Origin: Fen-1273 sp963837815 | GTDB taxonomy: Bacteria; Bacteroidota; Ignavibacteria; UBA10030; UBA6906 | Direction of reading: 5' to 3' | NCBI GenBank assembly: GCA_963837815.1 | Contig: CAWIOS010000005.1 | Location: forward strand, 62,001 to 126,000 | Length of the DNA stretch: 64,000 nucleotides | Shown here: positions 8,650 to 16,537 of the stretch, one piece after another | How positions within the stretch are numbered: the first letter of the stretch is position 1 | How the letters are laid out: each line of letters starts with the position of its first letter | Notes under the pieces: generated by a model | Database searches by the model: none | Seen by the model: the letters and a program-made list of their open reading frames with translations, nothing else | What the model was told of the DNA's origin: nothing | Translations under genes and position numbers: made by a program

Positions 8650-9891
8650 ATGGGCAGGCAGGCACTCATCATGGTCATCGCGTACAGTCTCATTTTTCTC
8701 ATGACCGGCGCGTTGATGTCCAATGCGACGGTTGACGCGTTCAACAACGCGATGAGCTACAACGATACCGGAACCCTCCAGAACATCGCGATATCGGGCG
8801 CGAATATGGGGGCAAACTACGTCTTCCTGAACAAGCCCGGAATCGCCGGGAACATGTGGTGGACCGGTTGGACGACCCCGGTTGCGTACAACGGCGGGAC
8901 GTTCACCGTGAGGATGGACTCCGTGCAGGACATGTACGGAAACTGGGGCCGGATCAAGATGACGACGACGGCGACGTACAACGACAGCACGTATTCCGTG
9001 ATCGTCCTCTTCAATCCGAGCCAGTTCTCAAAATTTGCCCTCTACGCGGGATCGATGACCGGCGTTTACTTCGAGCCCTCGGATTCCGTGTTCGGACCCT
9101 GTCACATCGAGAGCACGCTCAATTACGGCAACCCGTCAGGCGGCACACAGGCGTACGGCGCGTATTTCGGTGGTAAGGTCACCACGAAGAGCGGCATCGC
9201 GGCTCTCACGAATCCGGCGAAGGTTCCGACCTTCGCACAGGGCATCCAGAACGGCGTCAGTATCCCCCTTTCGCTGAACACGACGCAGCTGGTCACGGAA
9301 GCCGGGGGAAACATGTTTTCGGGCGGGTCGCTGTACCTGACGCTGAAAGACGACAGCGTTTCATACAAAACGTCTATTAACGGAGCGGTCACGACGAAGG
9401 CGATCTCGCAGATCGCGCCGAACGGCGTCATCGCGATCGACAAAGGCACGTTGTACGTTTCGGGTGAGCTGAGCACGCGACTCACCGTCGCCTCACTCAG
9501 GTCTTCCGGCTCCACGGGCGGCACGGTCCATATCACCGACAACCTGACGTACAAGACCGACCCGCGCGTCGACGGGACCTGCACGGCCATGCTGGGCGTC
9601 GTGGGCTACAGCACGATCTCGATTGATACCGTGTCGGCACACAACAATTTTACCGTCCAGGGGTCGATGTACTCCCAGACGGACGGGGTCCAGGTTGAGA
9701 ACTACAGCACCAGGCCCCGGGGCAATCTGTATGTCCTCGGGGGGTGGTGCGGGACCCAGATCTATGCGACGTCGAACGGAACGACGGCGGGCCTTCCCGT
9801 CAACGTGACGTACGATGAGCGCTACCGGGTGTCGGCTCCCCCGTACTTCCCCGGCACGAACTCGTACCAGGTCCTTTCCTGGTACGAATAG
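8650..9891 (+). CDS. Large pilin-like surface protein with DUF4900-like C-terminus
   Basis: 413 residues. It starts MGRQALIMVIAYSLIF with one membrane helix (residues ~5-24), like its two upstream neighbours. The rest is a long exported region of repeated short beta segments. The last ~170 residues resemble the DUF4900 domain found in PilX-like pilus proteins: a Gly-rich stretch with TLYVSGELS, then a closing YDERY, APPYFPGT and VLSWYE pattern. GGAGG lies 5 nt before the ATG. A tip or adhesive subunit of a pilus-like structure is a reasonable inference; no secretion ATPase or prepilin peptidase is in the window. Confidence 0.78.
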   Translation: MGRQALIMVIAYSLIFLMTGALMSNATVDAFNNAMSYNDTGTLQNIAISGANMGANYVFLNKPGIAGNMWWTGWTTPVAYNGGTFTVRMDSVQDMYGNWGRIKMTTTATYNDSTYSVIVLFNPSQFSKFALYAGSMTGVYFEPSDSVFGPCHIESTLNYGNPSGGTQAYGAYFGGKVTTKSGIAALTNPAKVPTFAQGIQNGVSIPLSLNTTQLVTEAGGNMFSGGSLYLTLKDDSVSYKTSINGAVTTKAISQIAPNGVIAIDKGTLYVSGELSTRLTVASLRSSGSTGGTVHITDNLTYKTDPRVDGTCTAMLGVVGYSTISIDTVSAHNNFTVQGSMYSQTDGVQVENYSTRPRGNLYVLGGWCGTQIYATSNGTTAGLPVNVTYDERYRVSAPPYFPGTNSYQVLSWYE

Positions 9892-9903
9892 CTGTCACTG
9901 CGC

Positions 9904-9925
9904 GGGTGGCGCCTCCGGCGCCGCC
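9904..9925. repeat. GGCGCC palindrome between cassette genes
   Basis: A hairpin with arms GGTGGCGCC and GGCGCCGCC around a TCC loop (9 bp with one G-T pair), just after the third pilin-like gene. The 17-base core GTGGCGCCTCCGGCGCC is found again on the minus strand at 61943-61961, so this is a dispersed palindrome rather than a one-off terminator. There is no T run on either side. Confidence 0.5.
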
Positions 9926-9951
9926 CGACGCGATTTCCCCCGGAGGCCCCG

Positions 9952-10458
9952 GTGCAGAACATCCCGTCGCGATACCTCGCCATTGCCGCCGCTCTCGTTC
10001 TTGTCTTTGCCATTCTCGTCTTCGTGGAAGTTCGCTACACGCCCGCGTCAACTACATCCGAGCATCACCGGAAGAAACCGGGAGCGATGGACCCCGTGAG
10101 TCCCGCCCAGGTCGAGAGGGTCAAATCCATGTGCAGGGGGGACAGGGGGATCACGGGGCTTCGCGATATCATCGATCTGCTGCCGCCGAGCGCCTGCAGG
10201 GGGCACATACGGAGACTGCAGGACACCTCCAGGTGTGTGTACACGTTTCACTGGCCCTGCAGCGACGGAATGCTTCTCGAAGTCACGCTCACCTCCGGCG
10301 CGATCCCGCACTGGGATCAGGCTGCCATCGATTCCGGGGACGGTCCGGGGGACAACAGCTGGGGGGCGGACATCATCACCGCCGCACCTTCCGCCGATCT
10401 TGTGCCGCCGTCCGTTTGCAGCACGCTCGCTCCGGCTGCGAATCCTTCCCCCCGGTAA
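9952..10458 (+). CDS. Single-anchor exported protein of unknown function
   Basis: 168 residues from a GTG start with CGGAGG 6 nt upstream. Residues 8-26 form a membrane anchor, and the rest is exported. Three or four Cys pairs (around SMCRGD, SACRGH, SRCVYTF, WPCSDG) suggest disulfides in the periplasm. The chain ends in a Pro/Ala-rich tail. It follows the pilin-like cassette by 60 nt across the GGCGCC palindrome and may belong to it. No homologous family recognised. Confidence 0.65.
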   Translation: MQNIPSRYLAIAAALVLVFAILVFVEVRYTPASTTSEHHRKKPGAMDPVSPAQVERVKSMCRGDRGITGLRDIIDLLPPSACRGHIRRLQDTSRCVYTFHWPCSDGMLLEVTLTSGAIPHWDQAAIDSGDGPGDNSWGADIITAAPSADLVPPSVCSTLAPAANPSPR

Positions 10459-10463
10459 CGACA

Positions 10464-10488
10464 ATGCCAGACCCGCGGGGTCTGGCAT
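10464..10488. terminator. Strong hairpin without T tract
   Basis: Perfect 11-bp stem ATGCCAGACCC / GGGTCTGGCAT around a GCG loop, between the exported-protein gene and the convergent tRNA gene. No T tract follows on either strand, so intrinsic termination is uncertain; it may instead be an intergenic palindrome or an RNA-stabilising element. Confidence 0.45.
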
Positions 10489-10522
10489 CGCAGAATGCGC
10501 AACGTGGAGCATATCGCGTCCG

Positions 10523-10597
10523 TGGACGCTGTAGGGTTCGAACCTACGACCTCCGCCTTGTAAGGGCGGCGCTCTGAACCAGCTGAGCTAAGCGTCC
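10523..10597 (-). tRNA. tRNA-Val (anticodon TAC)
   Basis: Cloverleaf on the minus strand. The acceptor stem GGACGCT pairs with AGCGTCC, the D arm is GCTC/GAGC, the anticodon stem CCGCC/GGCGG encloses CTTACAA with anticodon TAC, and the T arm GTAGG-TTCGAAC-CCTAC is perfect. The discriminator base is A and CCA is not encoded. A TTGCAC-17-TATCTT promoter lies just upstream. Confidence 0.95.
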
Positions 10598-10608
10598 GTC
10601 TGAATCCC

Positions 10609-10637
10609 AAGATACCGATTTCCCCTTCCCGGTGCAA
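10609..10637 (-). promoter_or_regulatory. Candidate promoter of tRNA-Val
   Basis: On the minus strand TTGCAC (10637-10632) is followed after 17 bases by TATCTT (10614-10609), about 11 bases before the tRNA 5' end. Spacing and position are right for a sigma70-type promoter. Confidence 0.55.
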
Positions 10638-10689
10638 TTCTCCGCTCGAATCCGCATATTGAATCAACGTATTCCCGCTAGAATTCCGA

Positions 10690-13173
10690 ATGACTCCGCT
10701 CCCCATCGAGGAATCGCTCCCCCGTCTCCTCTCCGCACTGGAGGGAGCGCGCCGCGTCGTGCTCGGTGCCCCTCCGGGCGCGGGGAAGACGACCCGCGTC
10801 CCGCTCGCGCTGCTGAACGCGGACTGGATGAAGGGGAAGAAGATCCTCATGCTCGAGCCGCGCCGGCTTGCAGCGCGGCGGGCGGCCTCGTACATGGCGG
10901 CCCTGCTCGGTGAAGAGGTCGGCGGGACCGTGGGGTTCCGGATCAGGGGGGAGACCGTTTCGGGGAAGAACACGCGGATCGAGGTCGTGACGGAGGGTAT
11001 ACTCACGCGGTTTCTCCACTCGAGTCCGGATCTCCCGGGCGTCGCTCTCGTCGTCTTCGACGAGTTTCACGAACGGAGCATTCACGCCGACCTCGGGCTC
11101 GCGATGGTCCTCGACGTCCAGGATCATCTGCGGGATGACCTCAGGGTACTTCTCATGTCGGCCACGCTCGACGGACTTTCCCTCTCACGGGTCCTCGGGG
11201 ATGCTCCCGTGGTCCTGAGCGAGGGACGGAGCCACCCCGTGGACACCCGCTACCTTGCATTCGGGTTCACCGGCGCCGTCGAACGGGAGACCGCGCAGGT
11301 CATCCGCCGCGCCTTGCGGGAGACGGAAGGGGACGTCCTGGTGTTTCTCCCGGGGGTCCGGGAGATCCGGAGGACCGAACTGATGCTGCGGGAAGGAGGG
11401 CTCCCCGGCGACGTCATCACGTACGCGCTCTTCGGTGACGCCGACCCCGAATCGCAGCGGCTCGCGCTCGGCCCCGTCCCGGCGGGGAAGAGGAAGGTGC
11501 TCCTTTCGACGAGCATCGCCGAGACCAGTCTCACGATCGACGGTGTTCGCGTCGTCGTCGATGCGGGGCTCTCACGCGTTCCCCGTTTTGATCCGAGAAG
11601 GGGGATGACGGGACTTGCCACCGTTCCCGTGTCCGTCGCTTCCGCCGATCAGAGGCGCGGGCGCGCAGGCCGGCAGTCTCCCGGGACCTGCTACCGCCTC
11701 TGGACGGAGGACCAGCACCGGGCCCTCCCGCCGTTCACGCTTCCCGAAATCCTTTCCGCGGATCTTGCCCCGCTCGCGCTCGACCTCGCGCGCTGGGGAG
11801 GCGGGGACGCTCTCCGGTTCATCGACCCTCCCCCCGCGCCCCACCTCTCCCGGGCCCGCTCCACGCTCCGGCTCCTCGGGGCGCTCGACGAACGCGGCGC
11901 TCTCACGCCGCGCGGGAAGGCGATGGGCGAACTTCCGATTCACCCGAGGCTCGCACACATGATACTCCGGGGGAGAGATCTCTCGCTGGGGTCGCTCGCC
12001 TGCGAGCTCGGAGCGATTCTCGAGGAGCGCGACATACTCCAGGGTTCCGTGAAGGGCGACATCGACATCGCCTCCCGCGTTCAGGCCCTCCGGACCTCCT
12101 CCGGCCCCGGGCAGGCCGTCCGCCGGAGGGTTCAATCGGAGGCGCGGCGGCTCCAGTCGATCGCTCATGCCGAAGGAGGGAGCGGGGATCTCTCCCGTGT
12201 CGGGCTCCTCGTCGCCCTTGCGTACCCCGAGCGGGTTGCGCGCCGGCGGGCTGACTCGCCGGGGAGATACCGGATGGTGAACGGTGCGGGGGCACTCCTT
12301 CCGGAGGGAAGCGTCCTGGGGAGGGAGGAGTTTCTCGCCGTCGCCGACGTGGACGGGATCGGCACCGAAGTCAGGGTGTTCCTTGCCGCTCCCGTCGACA
12401 GGGAAGATCTCCTCGGAGCATTCGGGGATGACATTGGCGAAGAAGAGCAGGTGTTCTGGGATCCTTCAGACGAAGCCGTCGTTTCCCGGCGCGTCCGGCG
12501 GCTCGGAGAGATCAATCTCGATGAACGTGCGGCGGCGCCGCGCGGGGAGGCCGTGAGGGGAGCGATGGTGGAAGGGATCCGGCGCATGGGACTCGGCTCT
12601 CTCCCGTGGGGGAGAGGGGCGCAGTCCGTCAGAAGCCGGAGCGAGTGGCTCCGCCTCCGGGGCCTTGTTCCGCCGGACTGGCCCGACCTGAGCGACGGGA
12701 ATCTCGCGGCGACGCTTCCGCTCTGGCTCGGGCCGTTCCTCGACGGCGTGACAAGGCGGTCTCACCTGGCGAAGATCGACATGGACTCCGCGCTCCGTCT
12801 GCTCTTTCCCCGCGGCACGTGGAGTGATCTTGCCCGGCTTGCCCCGGAGACGATCACCGTTCCGACCGGCTCGAAAATCCGGGTCGACTATGCCGCCGGG
12901 GATCTGCCGGTCCTCTCCGTTCGGCTGCAGGAAATGTTCGGACAGACCGACACGCCCCGCGTCGCCGGGGGGAGCGTGGGGGTGCTTCTTCATCTCCTCT
13001 CTCCCGCAGGAAGGCCTCTCGCCGTCACACAGGATCTGCGGAGCTTCTGGTTGAACGCGTATCAGGACGTCCGGAAGGAAATGCGCGGGAGATACCCGCG
13101 GCACGTCTGGCCGGAGGATCCGCTGGCAGCGGCGCCGACAAGGAGGACAAAGAGATCTTCGCGCCCGCGGTGA
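10690..13173 (+). CDS. hrpB: ATP-dependent helicase HrpB
   Basis: 827-residue DEAH-box (SF2) helicase. Walker A GAPPGAGKT is at residues 26-34, followed by LEPRRLAARRAA (motif Ia), the DEFHERS motif II variant typical of HrpB, MSATLDG (motif III), then STSIAETSLTIDGV and QRRGRAGRQ (motifs V and VI). The long HrpB-specific C-terminal region follows. Length matches the usual 800-850. Its physiological RNA or DNA substrate is poorly known in bacteria. It is transcribed divergently from the tRNA-Val gene. Confidence 0.96.
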   Translation: MTPLPIEESLPRLLSALEGARRVVLGAPPGAGKTTRVPLALLNADWMKGKKILMLEPRRLAARRAASYMAALLGEEVGGTVGFRIRGETVSGKNTRIEVVTEGILTRFLHSSPDLPGVALVVFDEFHERSIHADLGLAMVLDVQDHLRDDLRVLLMSATLDGLSLSRVLGDAPVVLSEGRSHPVDTRYLAFGFTGAVERETAQVIRRALRETEGDVLVFLPGVREIRRTELMLREGGLPGDVITYALFGDADPESQRLALGPVPAGKRKVLLSTSIAETSLTIDGVRVVVDAGLSRVPRFDPRRGMTGLATVPVSVASADQRRGRAGRQSPGTCYRLWTEDQHRALPPFTLPEILSADLAPLALDLARWGGGDALRFIDPPPAPHLSRARSTLRLLGALDERGALTPRGKAMGELPIHPRLAHMILRGRDLSLGSLACELGAILEERDILQGSVKGDIDIASRVQALRTSSGPGQAVRRRVQSEARRLQSIAHAEGGSGDLSRVGLLVALAYPERVARRRADSPGRYRMVNGAGALLPEGSVLGREEFLAVADVDGIGTEVRVFLAAPVDREDLLGAFGDDIGEEEQVFWDPSDEAVVSRRVRRLGEINLDERAAAPRGEAVRGAMVEGIRRMGLGSLPWGRGAQSVRSRSEWLRLRGLVPPDWPDLSDGNLAATLPLWLGPFLDGVTRRSHLAKIDMDSALRLLFPRGTWSDLARLAPETITVPTGSKIRVDYAAGDLPVLSVRLQEMFGQTDTPRVAGGSVGVLLHLLSPAGRPLAVTQDLRSFWLNAYQDVRKEMRGRYPRHVWPEDPLAAAPTRRTKRSSRPR

Positions 13174-13185
13174 AATCCGTCCGTC

Positions 13186-13214
13186 TTGGCAATTTGACCG
13201 TAATTCAGTATATT
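13186..13214 (+). promoter_or_regulatory. Candidate promoter of the YidB-like gene
   Basis: TTGGCA (13186-13191), 17-base spacer, TATATT (13209-13214), 45 bases before the ATG at 13259. Confidence 0.5.
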
Positions 13215-13258
13215 CATGTACCACACCTGGATGTACCCCACAATTATCGGAGGCCCTC

Positions 13259-13672
13259 ATGGGTTTGCTCGGTGATATCATCGGCACGTTGTCAGGCGGG
13301 AACACTGCGGGAGGCGGAGCGGAAGCGCAGATCATGAGCGCTGTCGCGGGCATGCTCTCGGACAAACAATCCGGCGGACTCGCCGGCCTTGTGACGAACT
13401 TCCAGAAGAACGGGCTTGGCGATGTCGTCTCTTCCTGGATCGGCACCGGCAAGAATCTTCCGATTTCCGCCGACCAGATTCAAAAAGTGTTCGGCAATCA
13501 GCAGGTAAGCCAGATCGCCCAGAGAGTCGGGATCGAACCGGAGAAGGTCACGACGACGCTCGCCAGCGTCCTTCCCGGCCTCGTGGACAAGCTCACGCCG
13601 AACGGCAAGCTGCCGAACGAGGACACGCTTCTCGAAGGACTGAACATGTTGAAGGGAAAGCTGGGAATGTAG
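13259..13672 (+). CDS. YidB/DUF937-family protein
   Basis: 137-residue protein of the YidB type. It has a Gly-rich N-terminus (MGLLGDIIGTLSGG), a GGLAGLVTNFQKNGLGD segment, the SWIGTGKNLPIS motif and a helical ISADQIQKVFG part, all typical of the family. The function of the family is not established. The gene has its own promoter-like and terminator-like sequences, suggesting a single-gene transcript. A GGAGG site precedes the ATG. Confidence 0.88.
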   Translation: MGLLGDIIGTLSGGNTAGGGAEAQIMSAVAGMLSDKQSGGLAGLVTNFQKNGLGDVVSSWIGTGKNLPISADQIQKVFGNQQVSQIAQRVGIEPEKVTTTLASVLPGLVDKLTPNGKLPNEDTLLEGLNMLKGKLGM

Positions 13673-13701
13673 TCGTCCCGGCGAAGGACAACCTGCAGGA
13701 C

Positions 13702-13726
13702 GGCCCGCATTGCGGGCCTTTTTTTT
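13702..13726 (+). terminator. Rho-independent terminator after the YidB-like gene
   Basis: GC-rich inverted repeat GGCCCGCA / TGCGGGCC followed directly by eight T residues, 30 bases after the stop codon. Confidence 0.92.
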
Positions 13727-13812
13727 GCCCCCCCCCGTGAGGAAATTACAATTTCGTGACAACACCCGCCCCTCCTCTGCGTTCATTACCCCGGTCACAA
13801 ACCGAGGCGGTC

Positions 13813-14574
13813 ATGAACTCCAGCGCGTTCTGCAAACGAATTCTTCTCCCTCTGTTCCTCCCGTATTCGCTGTTCATCGGGTGCAGCGCCGTGGGCGCGA
13901 TCATCGGGGGTGCAAGCCGGCCGGCCCGCGACGACCGGGTCACTACCCGGCTCGGCCTGGACTCCATCTCCCTGGGGACGGAGATCCAGCTTGTCAGGTT
14001 CGACAAGAACACGCTTGAGGGCGAATACAAAGGACTCGCCCTGTACCGGCCCAGATTGTACGCGACCACATACGACACGGCGGTCGCCCGGTCGTCGTAC
14101 CGGGGGTTCATCCCGGGTCTGGATCAACGGATCACGCTCCGGGCGGCGGGGAAGGTCGATGAGGTGTACTTCAAAGGGATCGACAGGGGGGAAGTGCTCT
14201 TCCAGCCGGTGTCGGGCCGGGACACGCTGGCGGTTGCCGCGGAGGTGGTGGAATCGCTCGAAGCGTCCGATTCACTGCCTATGCAGGGATGGGCGCTCCG
14301 GAATCTCATCCGTGACGGGACGATGCCCGGGAGGCGCGTGATACTTCTGGGGGGCAACCTCGGGGATCAGACCGTGCCGTACGAATCGATCGAGATCGTT
14401 CTCCTGAAAGGCAATTCGAGCGGTGCGATGACGGGTTTCCTCATCGGGGCGGCCGTCGACGTCACCGTGCTCATCATCGCGGCGATCACGGTGAACCAGG
14501 CAGAGTCGGACTGCAATAATACGGCGACGGGGTGCATGAGCAGCAGTCAGAACTGCTCGGGCTCCCGGCGCTAG
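13813..14574 (+). CDS. Probable lipoprotein of unknown function
   Basis: 253 residues from the ATG at 13813. An N-terminal hydrophobic segment ends in LFIGCS, a passable lipobox, so it is probably lipid-anchored after an 18-20-residue signal. A Gly-rich helix follows (GAIIGG), then a beta-rich body with RYK/YRP segments, and a second hydrophobic helix near residues 206-225 (GFLIGAAVDVTVLIIAA). The C-terminus holds several Cys (DCNN, GCMSSSQNCS). No family recognised. The stop abuts the convergent hydrolase stop. Confidence 0.7.
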   Translation: MNSSAFCKRILLPLFLPYSLFIGCSAVGAIIGGASRPARDDRVTTRLGLDSISLGTEIQLVRFDKNTLEGEYKGLALYRPRLYATTYDTAVARSSYRGFIPGLDQRITLRAAGKVDEVYFKGIDRGEVLFQPVSGRDTLAVAAEVVESLEASDSLPMQGWALRNLIRDGTMPGRRVILLGGNLGDQTVPYESIEIVLLKGNSSGAMTGFLIGAAVDVTVLIIAAITVNQAESDCNNTATGCMSSSQNCSGSRR

Positions 14575-15506
14575 CGGATCCGCTCGAGGAAGTCCCGCAC
14601 GGCGGGGAAGAACTGTTTCGGCGCCTCGATAAACGGGAAATGCCCGCAGTCCTTCATGATCACGTACCGGGACCCCTTGATGTGGGCGTGGATCTGCTCG
14701 TTTGCCGCGGGAGGAGACAGGTCGTAGTCGCTGCCGATGATGAGGACCGGGCAGGTGATGTTCTCGAGCTGGCTGAGAAGGTCATAGGTCTGCAGTCGCT
14801 GGTCTTTTGCAAGGTACCCGACGAGCCTGCTCCGCTCACCGTAGTCCGGGCCGAATGTGAGCGTGAGGTCGTCGGCTTTCAGCGGATCGCGGAACGTCCC
14901 CCGGAAAAGCAGCCGGAAGTACCTCTGCATCGCCGCGGGATCGCGGCGCCTGAATTCGTCCGAATGCACGAGCGACGCCTGGGCGGCGCTGTCCGCGGGG
15001 GTCGTTCTCCGGGAGATGATTTTGAACGAGGCGTCCCTCAGCTCGGACGTGGCGGGGGTGCTGTTGACGAGGATCAGCGAGTTCAGCCGGTCGCCGTGTT
15101 TGATCGCGTAGAACATGGCGAGGAGCCCTCCCCACGAGTGCCCCATCAGGTTCATCGTGTTCAGGTTGTACGCATCCCGGACCCTGTCGATGTCTTCCAC
15201 GAGCGCGTCGAGCGTCATCGCGGTCGAATCCAGTTTTATCGACGACTTCCCGCATCCCCTCTGATCGAAGAAGATCAGCTCGTACGAATCCGCCAGCGCC
15301 TCCATCTGGGGGAGCAGATAGGAATGATCGAGCCCCGGCCCGCCGTGGATGATGACCAGGGGAACGCCGGTGCCGATGCTCTCGCAGTAGAGCTGCGTCC
15401 CGTTGATCAGGCGCAGTCCGTCCACGATGAGCGGTCCCTTGTCGTCTCCTGTCTGCGATTGAACGGTTGAGGAAAGGACCAGCATGAACCCCGCCAGCGC
15501 GAGCAT
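14571..15506 (-). CDS. Secreted proline iminopeptidase-like hydrolase
   Basis: 311 residues with a signal peptide (MLALAGFMLVLSS ... VQSQ) and an alpha/beta hydrolase fold of the S33 aminopeptidase type. It shows the oxyanion HGGPG, the FFDQRGCGKS strand, nucleophile elbow GHSWGG, acid in IGSDYDLSPP and His in DCGHFPF. Family members release N-terminal Pro or act on small esters; the substrate is not clear. I start at 15506, where the signal peptide begins; the frame stays open upstream but that stretch is not signal-like. The last bases overlap the convergent lipoprotein gene by 4 nt. Confidence 0.87.
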   Translation of the reverse strand: MLALAGFMLVLSSTVQSQTGDDKGPLIVDGLRLINGTQLYCESIGTGVPLVIIHGGPGLDHSYLLPQMEALADSYELIFFDQRGCGKSSIKLDSTAMTLDALVEDIDRVRDAYNLNTMNLMGHSWGGLLAMFYAIKHGDRLNSLILVNSTPATSELRDASFKIISRRTTPADSAAQASLVHSDEFRRRDPAAMQRYFRLLFRGTFRDPLKADDLTLTFGPDYGERSRLVGYLAKDQRLQTYDLLSQLENITCPVLIIGSDYDLSPPAANEQIHAHIKGSRYVIMKDCGHFPFIEAPKQFFPAVRDFLERIR

Positions 15507-15660
15507 CCGTCCGTACAGTGTTGTCGTGGGCAATCGTGTCTCCCGTGATCGGCATGCGCGGGGACGCCGCCCCCGCTCTTCGAAGATAATATTCCGGATA
15601 ACGAGAACAAAACGGCGGAGGACTTTGCAGATTCCCCCGGCGCCGGTTTGAGTTTTACGC

Positions 15661-16482
15661 ATGAAATCGGCAGATTGCATTATGTCATTTCTGCCCGTTT
15701 CCCGTTCTTTCCCCGCCGCGCTGATCGTCCCGGTCATCGCCTGCGCGCTCCTGTGCCCCGCGGCGCGGGCGCAGAAAGCGAATGACCCGTCGAACGCGCC
15801 CCTCAAGCCTCCGTATCTCGAAAGGGTGGAAAAGCACGGCCGGATCACGGTCTGGCTCGTTGACGGCGCGTACGTCCGCACGCACATCGATATCGACTTC
15901 ACGAACTACGGGCAGCACTACGCATTTTCCTTCATTCCCGGAAACGAGTTCTGGATCGACAGGGAAGAAAAGCCCGACGAGCTCCGTTTCTTTGTCGACC
16001 ATCTGCTCGTGGAGCACCGGTTGATGGCGAAGGGCGTTCCGTACGACGACGCTCTCGCCGCCGCCGACAGTGCGGAGAGGAGGGAGAGGAAGAGGTCCGG
16101 TGACATCGCGCGGTTGACACGGGGGGGGAGCCTTCCCGATCCCGCGAAAGTCCACCTCACGCTCTGGAAACATCTCGCCTCGGGCGTCAGCGTGTGGATC
16201 GTCGACGGCCGGCTCGTGCGGAGCGTCTTCGACGTGGATTTCACCGAGGGGGGACACGATCATGTTTACGAGTTCGTCCCCCCGGACGAGGTCTGGATCG
16301 ACAACGACCTCGGGGACGCCGAGCGTCCGTATGTCCTGTTGCACGAGCTTCACGAACGGAACCTGATGGCAAAGGGGTGGGAGTACGACCGCGCGCACGA
16401 CGATGCGAGCCGCATCGAATCCCTCTGCAGGCACAACCCCGAAGAGCTCCACGACGCCCTGGCGCGCGAAGGTTGGGAGTGA
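15661..16482 (+). CDS. Secreted protein with two copies of an unknown domain
   Basis: 273 residues with a signal peptide ending near A-R-A-Q. Two ~80-residue copies of the same domain (residues ~62-142 and ~176-255) share VW-VDG--VR, D-DFT--G, F-P--E-WID, then H-x-L-x-E-x-x-LMAKG and Y-D-x-A--DA. The two copies are separated by an Arg/Lys-rich linker. I do not recognise the domain. Conserved His and Glu in H-x-L-x-E suggest a possible active site, but it is not the HExxH zinc motif. ATG 15661 is taken; 15682 is also possible. Confidence 0.75.
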   Translation: MKSADCIMSFLPVSRSFPAALIVPVIACALLCPAARAQKANDPSNAPLKPPYLERVEKHGRITVWLVDGAYVRTHIDIDFTNYGQHYAFSFIPGNEFWIDREEKPDELRFFVDHLLVEHRLMAKGVPYDDALAAADSAERRERKRSGDIARLTRGGSLPDPAKVHLTLWKHLASGVSVWIVDGRLVRSVFDVDFTEGGHDHVYEFVPPDEVWIDNDLGDAERPYVLLHELHERNLMAKGWEYDRAHDDASRIESLCRHNPEELHDALAREGWE

Positions 16483-16537
16483 CGTCCTCCTCCGCTCCGC
16501 GCGCGGCTCCCCGCTCCCTGATGTATGCCCCCCTGCT

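Noticed and set aside
10464..10488. Attachment site beside the tRNA gene
   Set aside because: The hairpin is a perfect inverted repeat and not a duplicate of the tRNA 3' end; no integrase is near.
16342..16356. Zinc metalloprotease HExxH motif in the duplicated protein
   Set aside because: The sequence is H-E-L-H-E, so His is not at the fifth position; the conserved pattern across copies is H-x-L-x-E.
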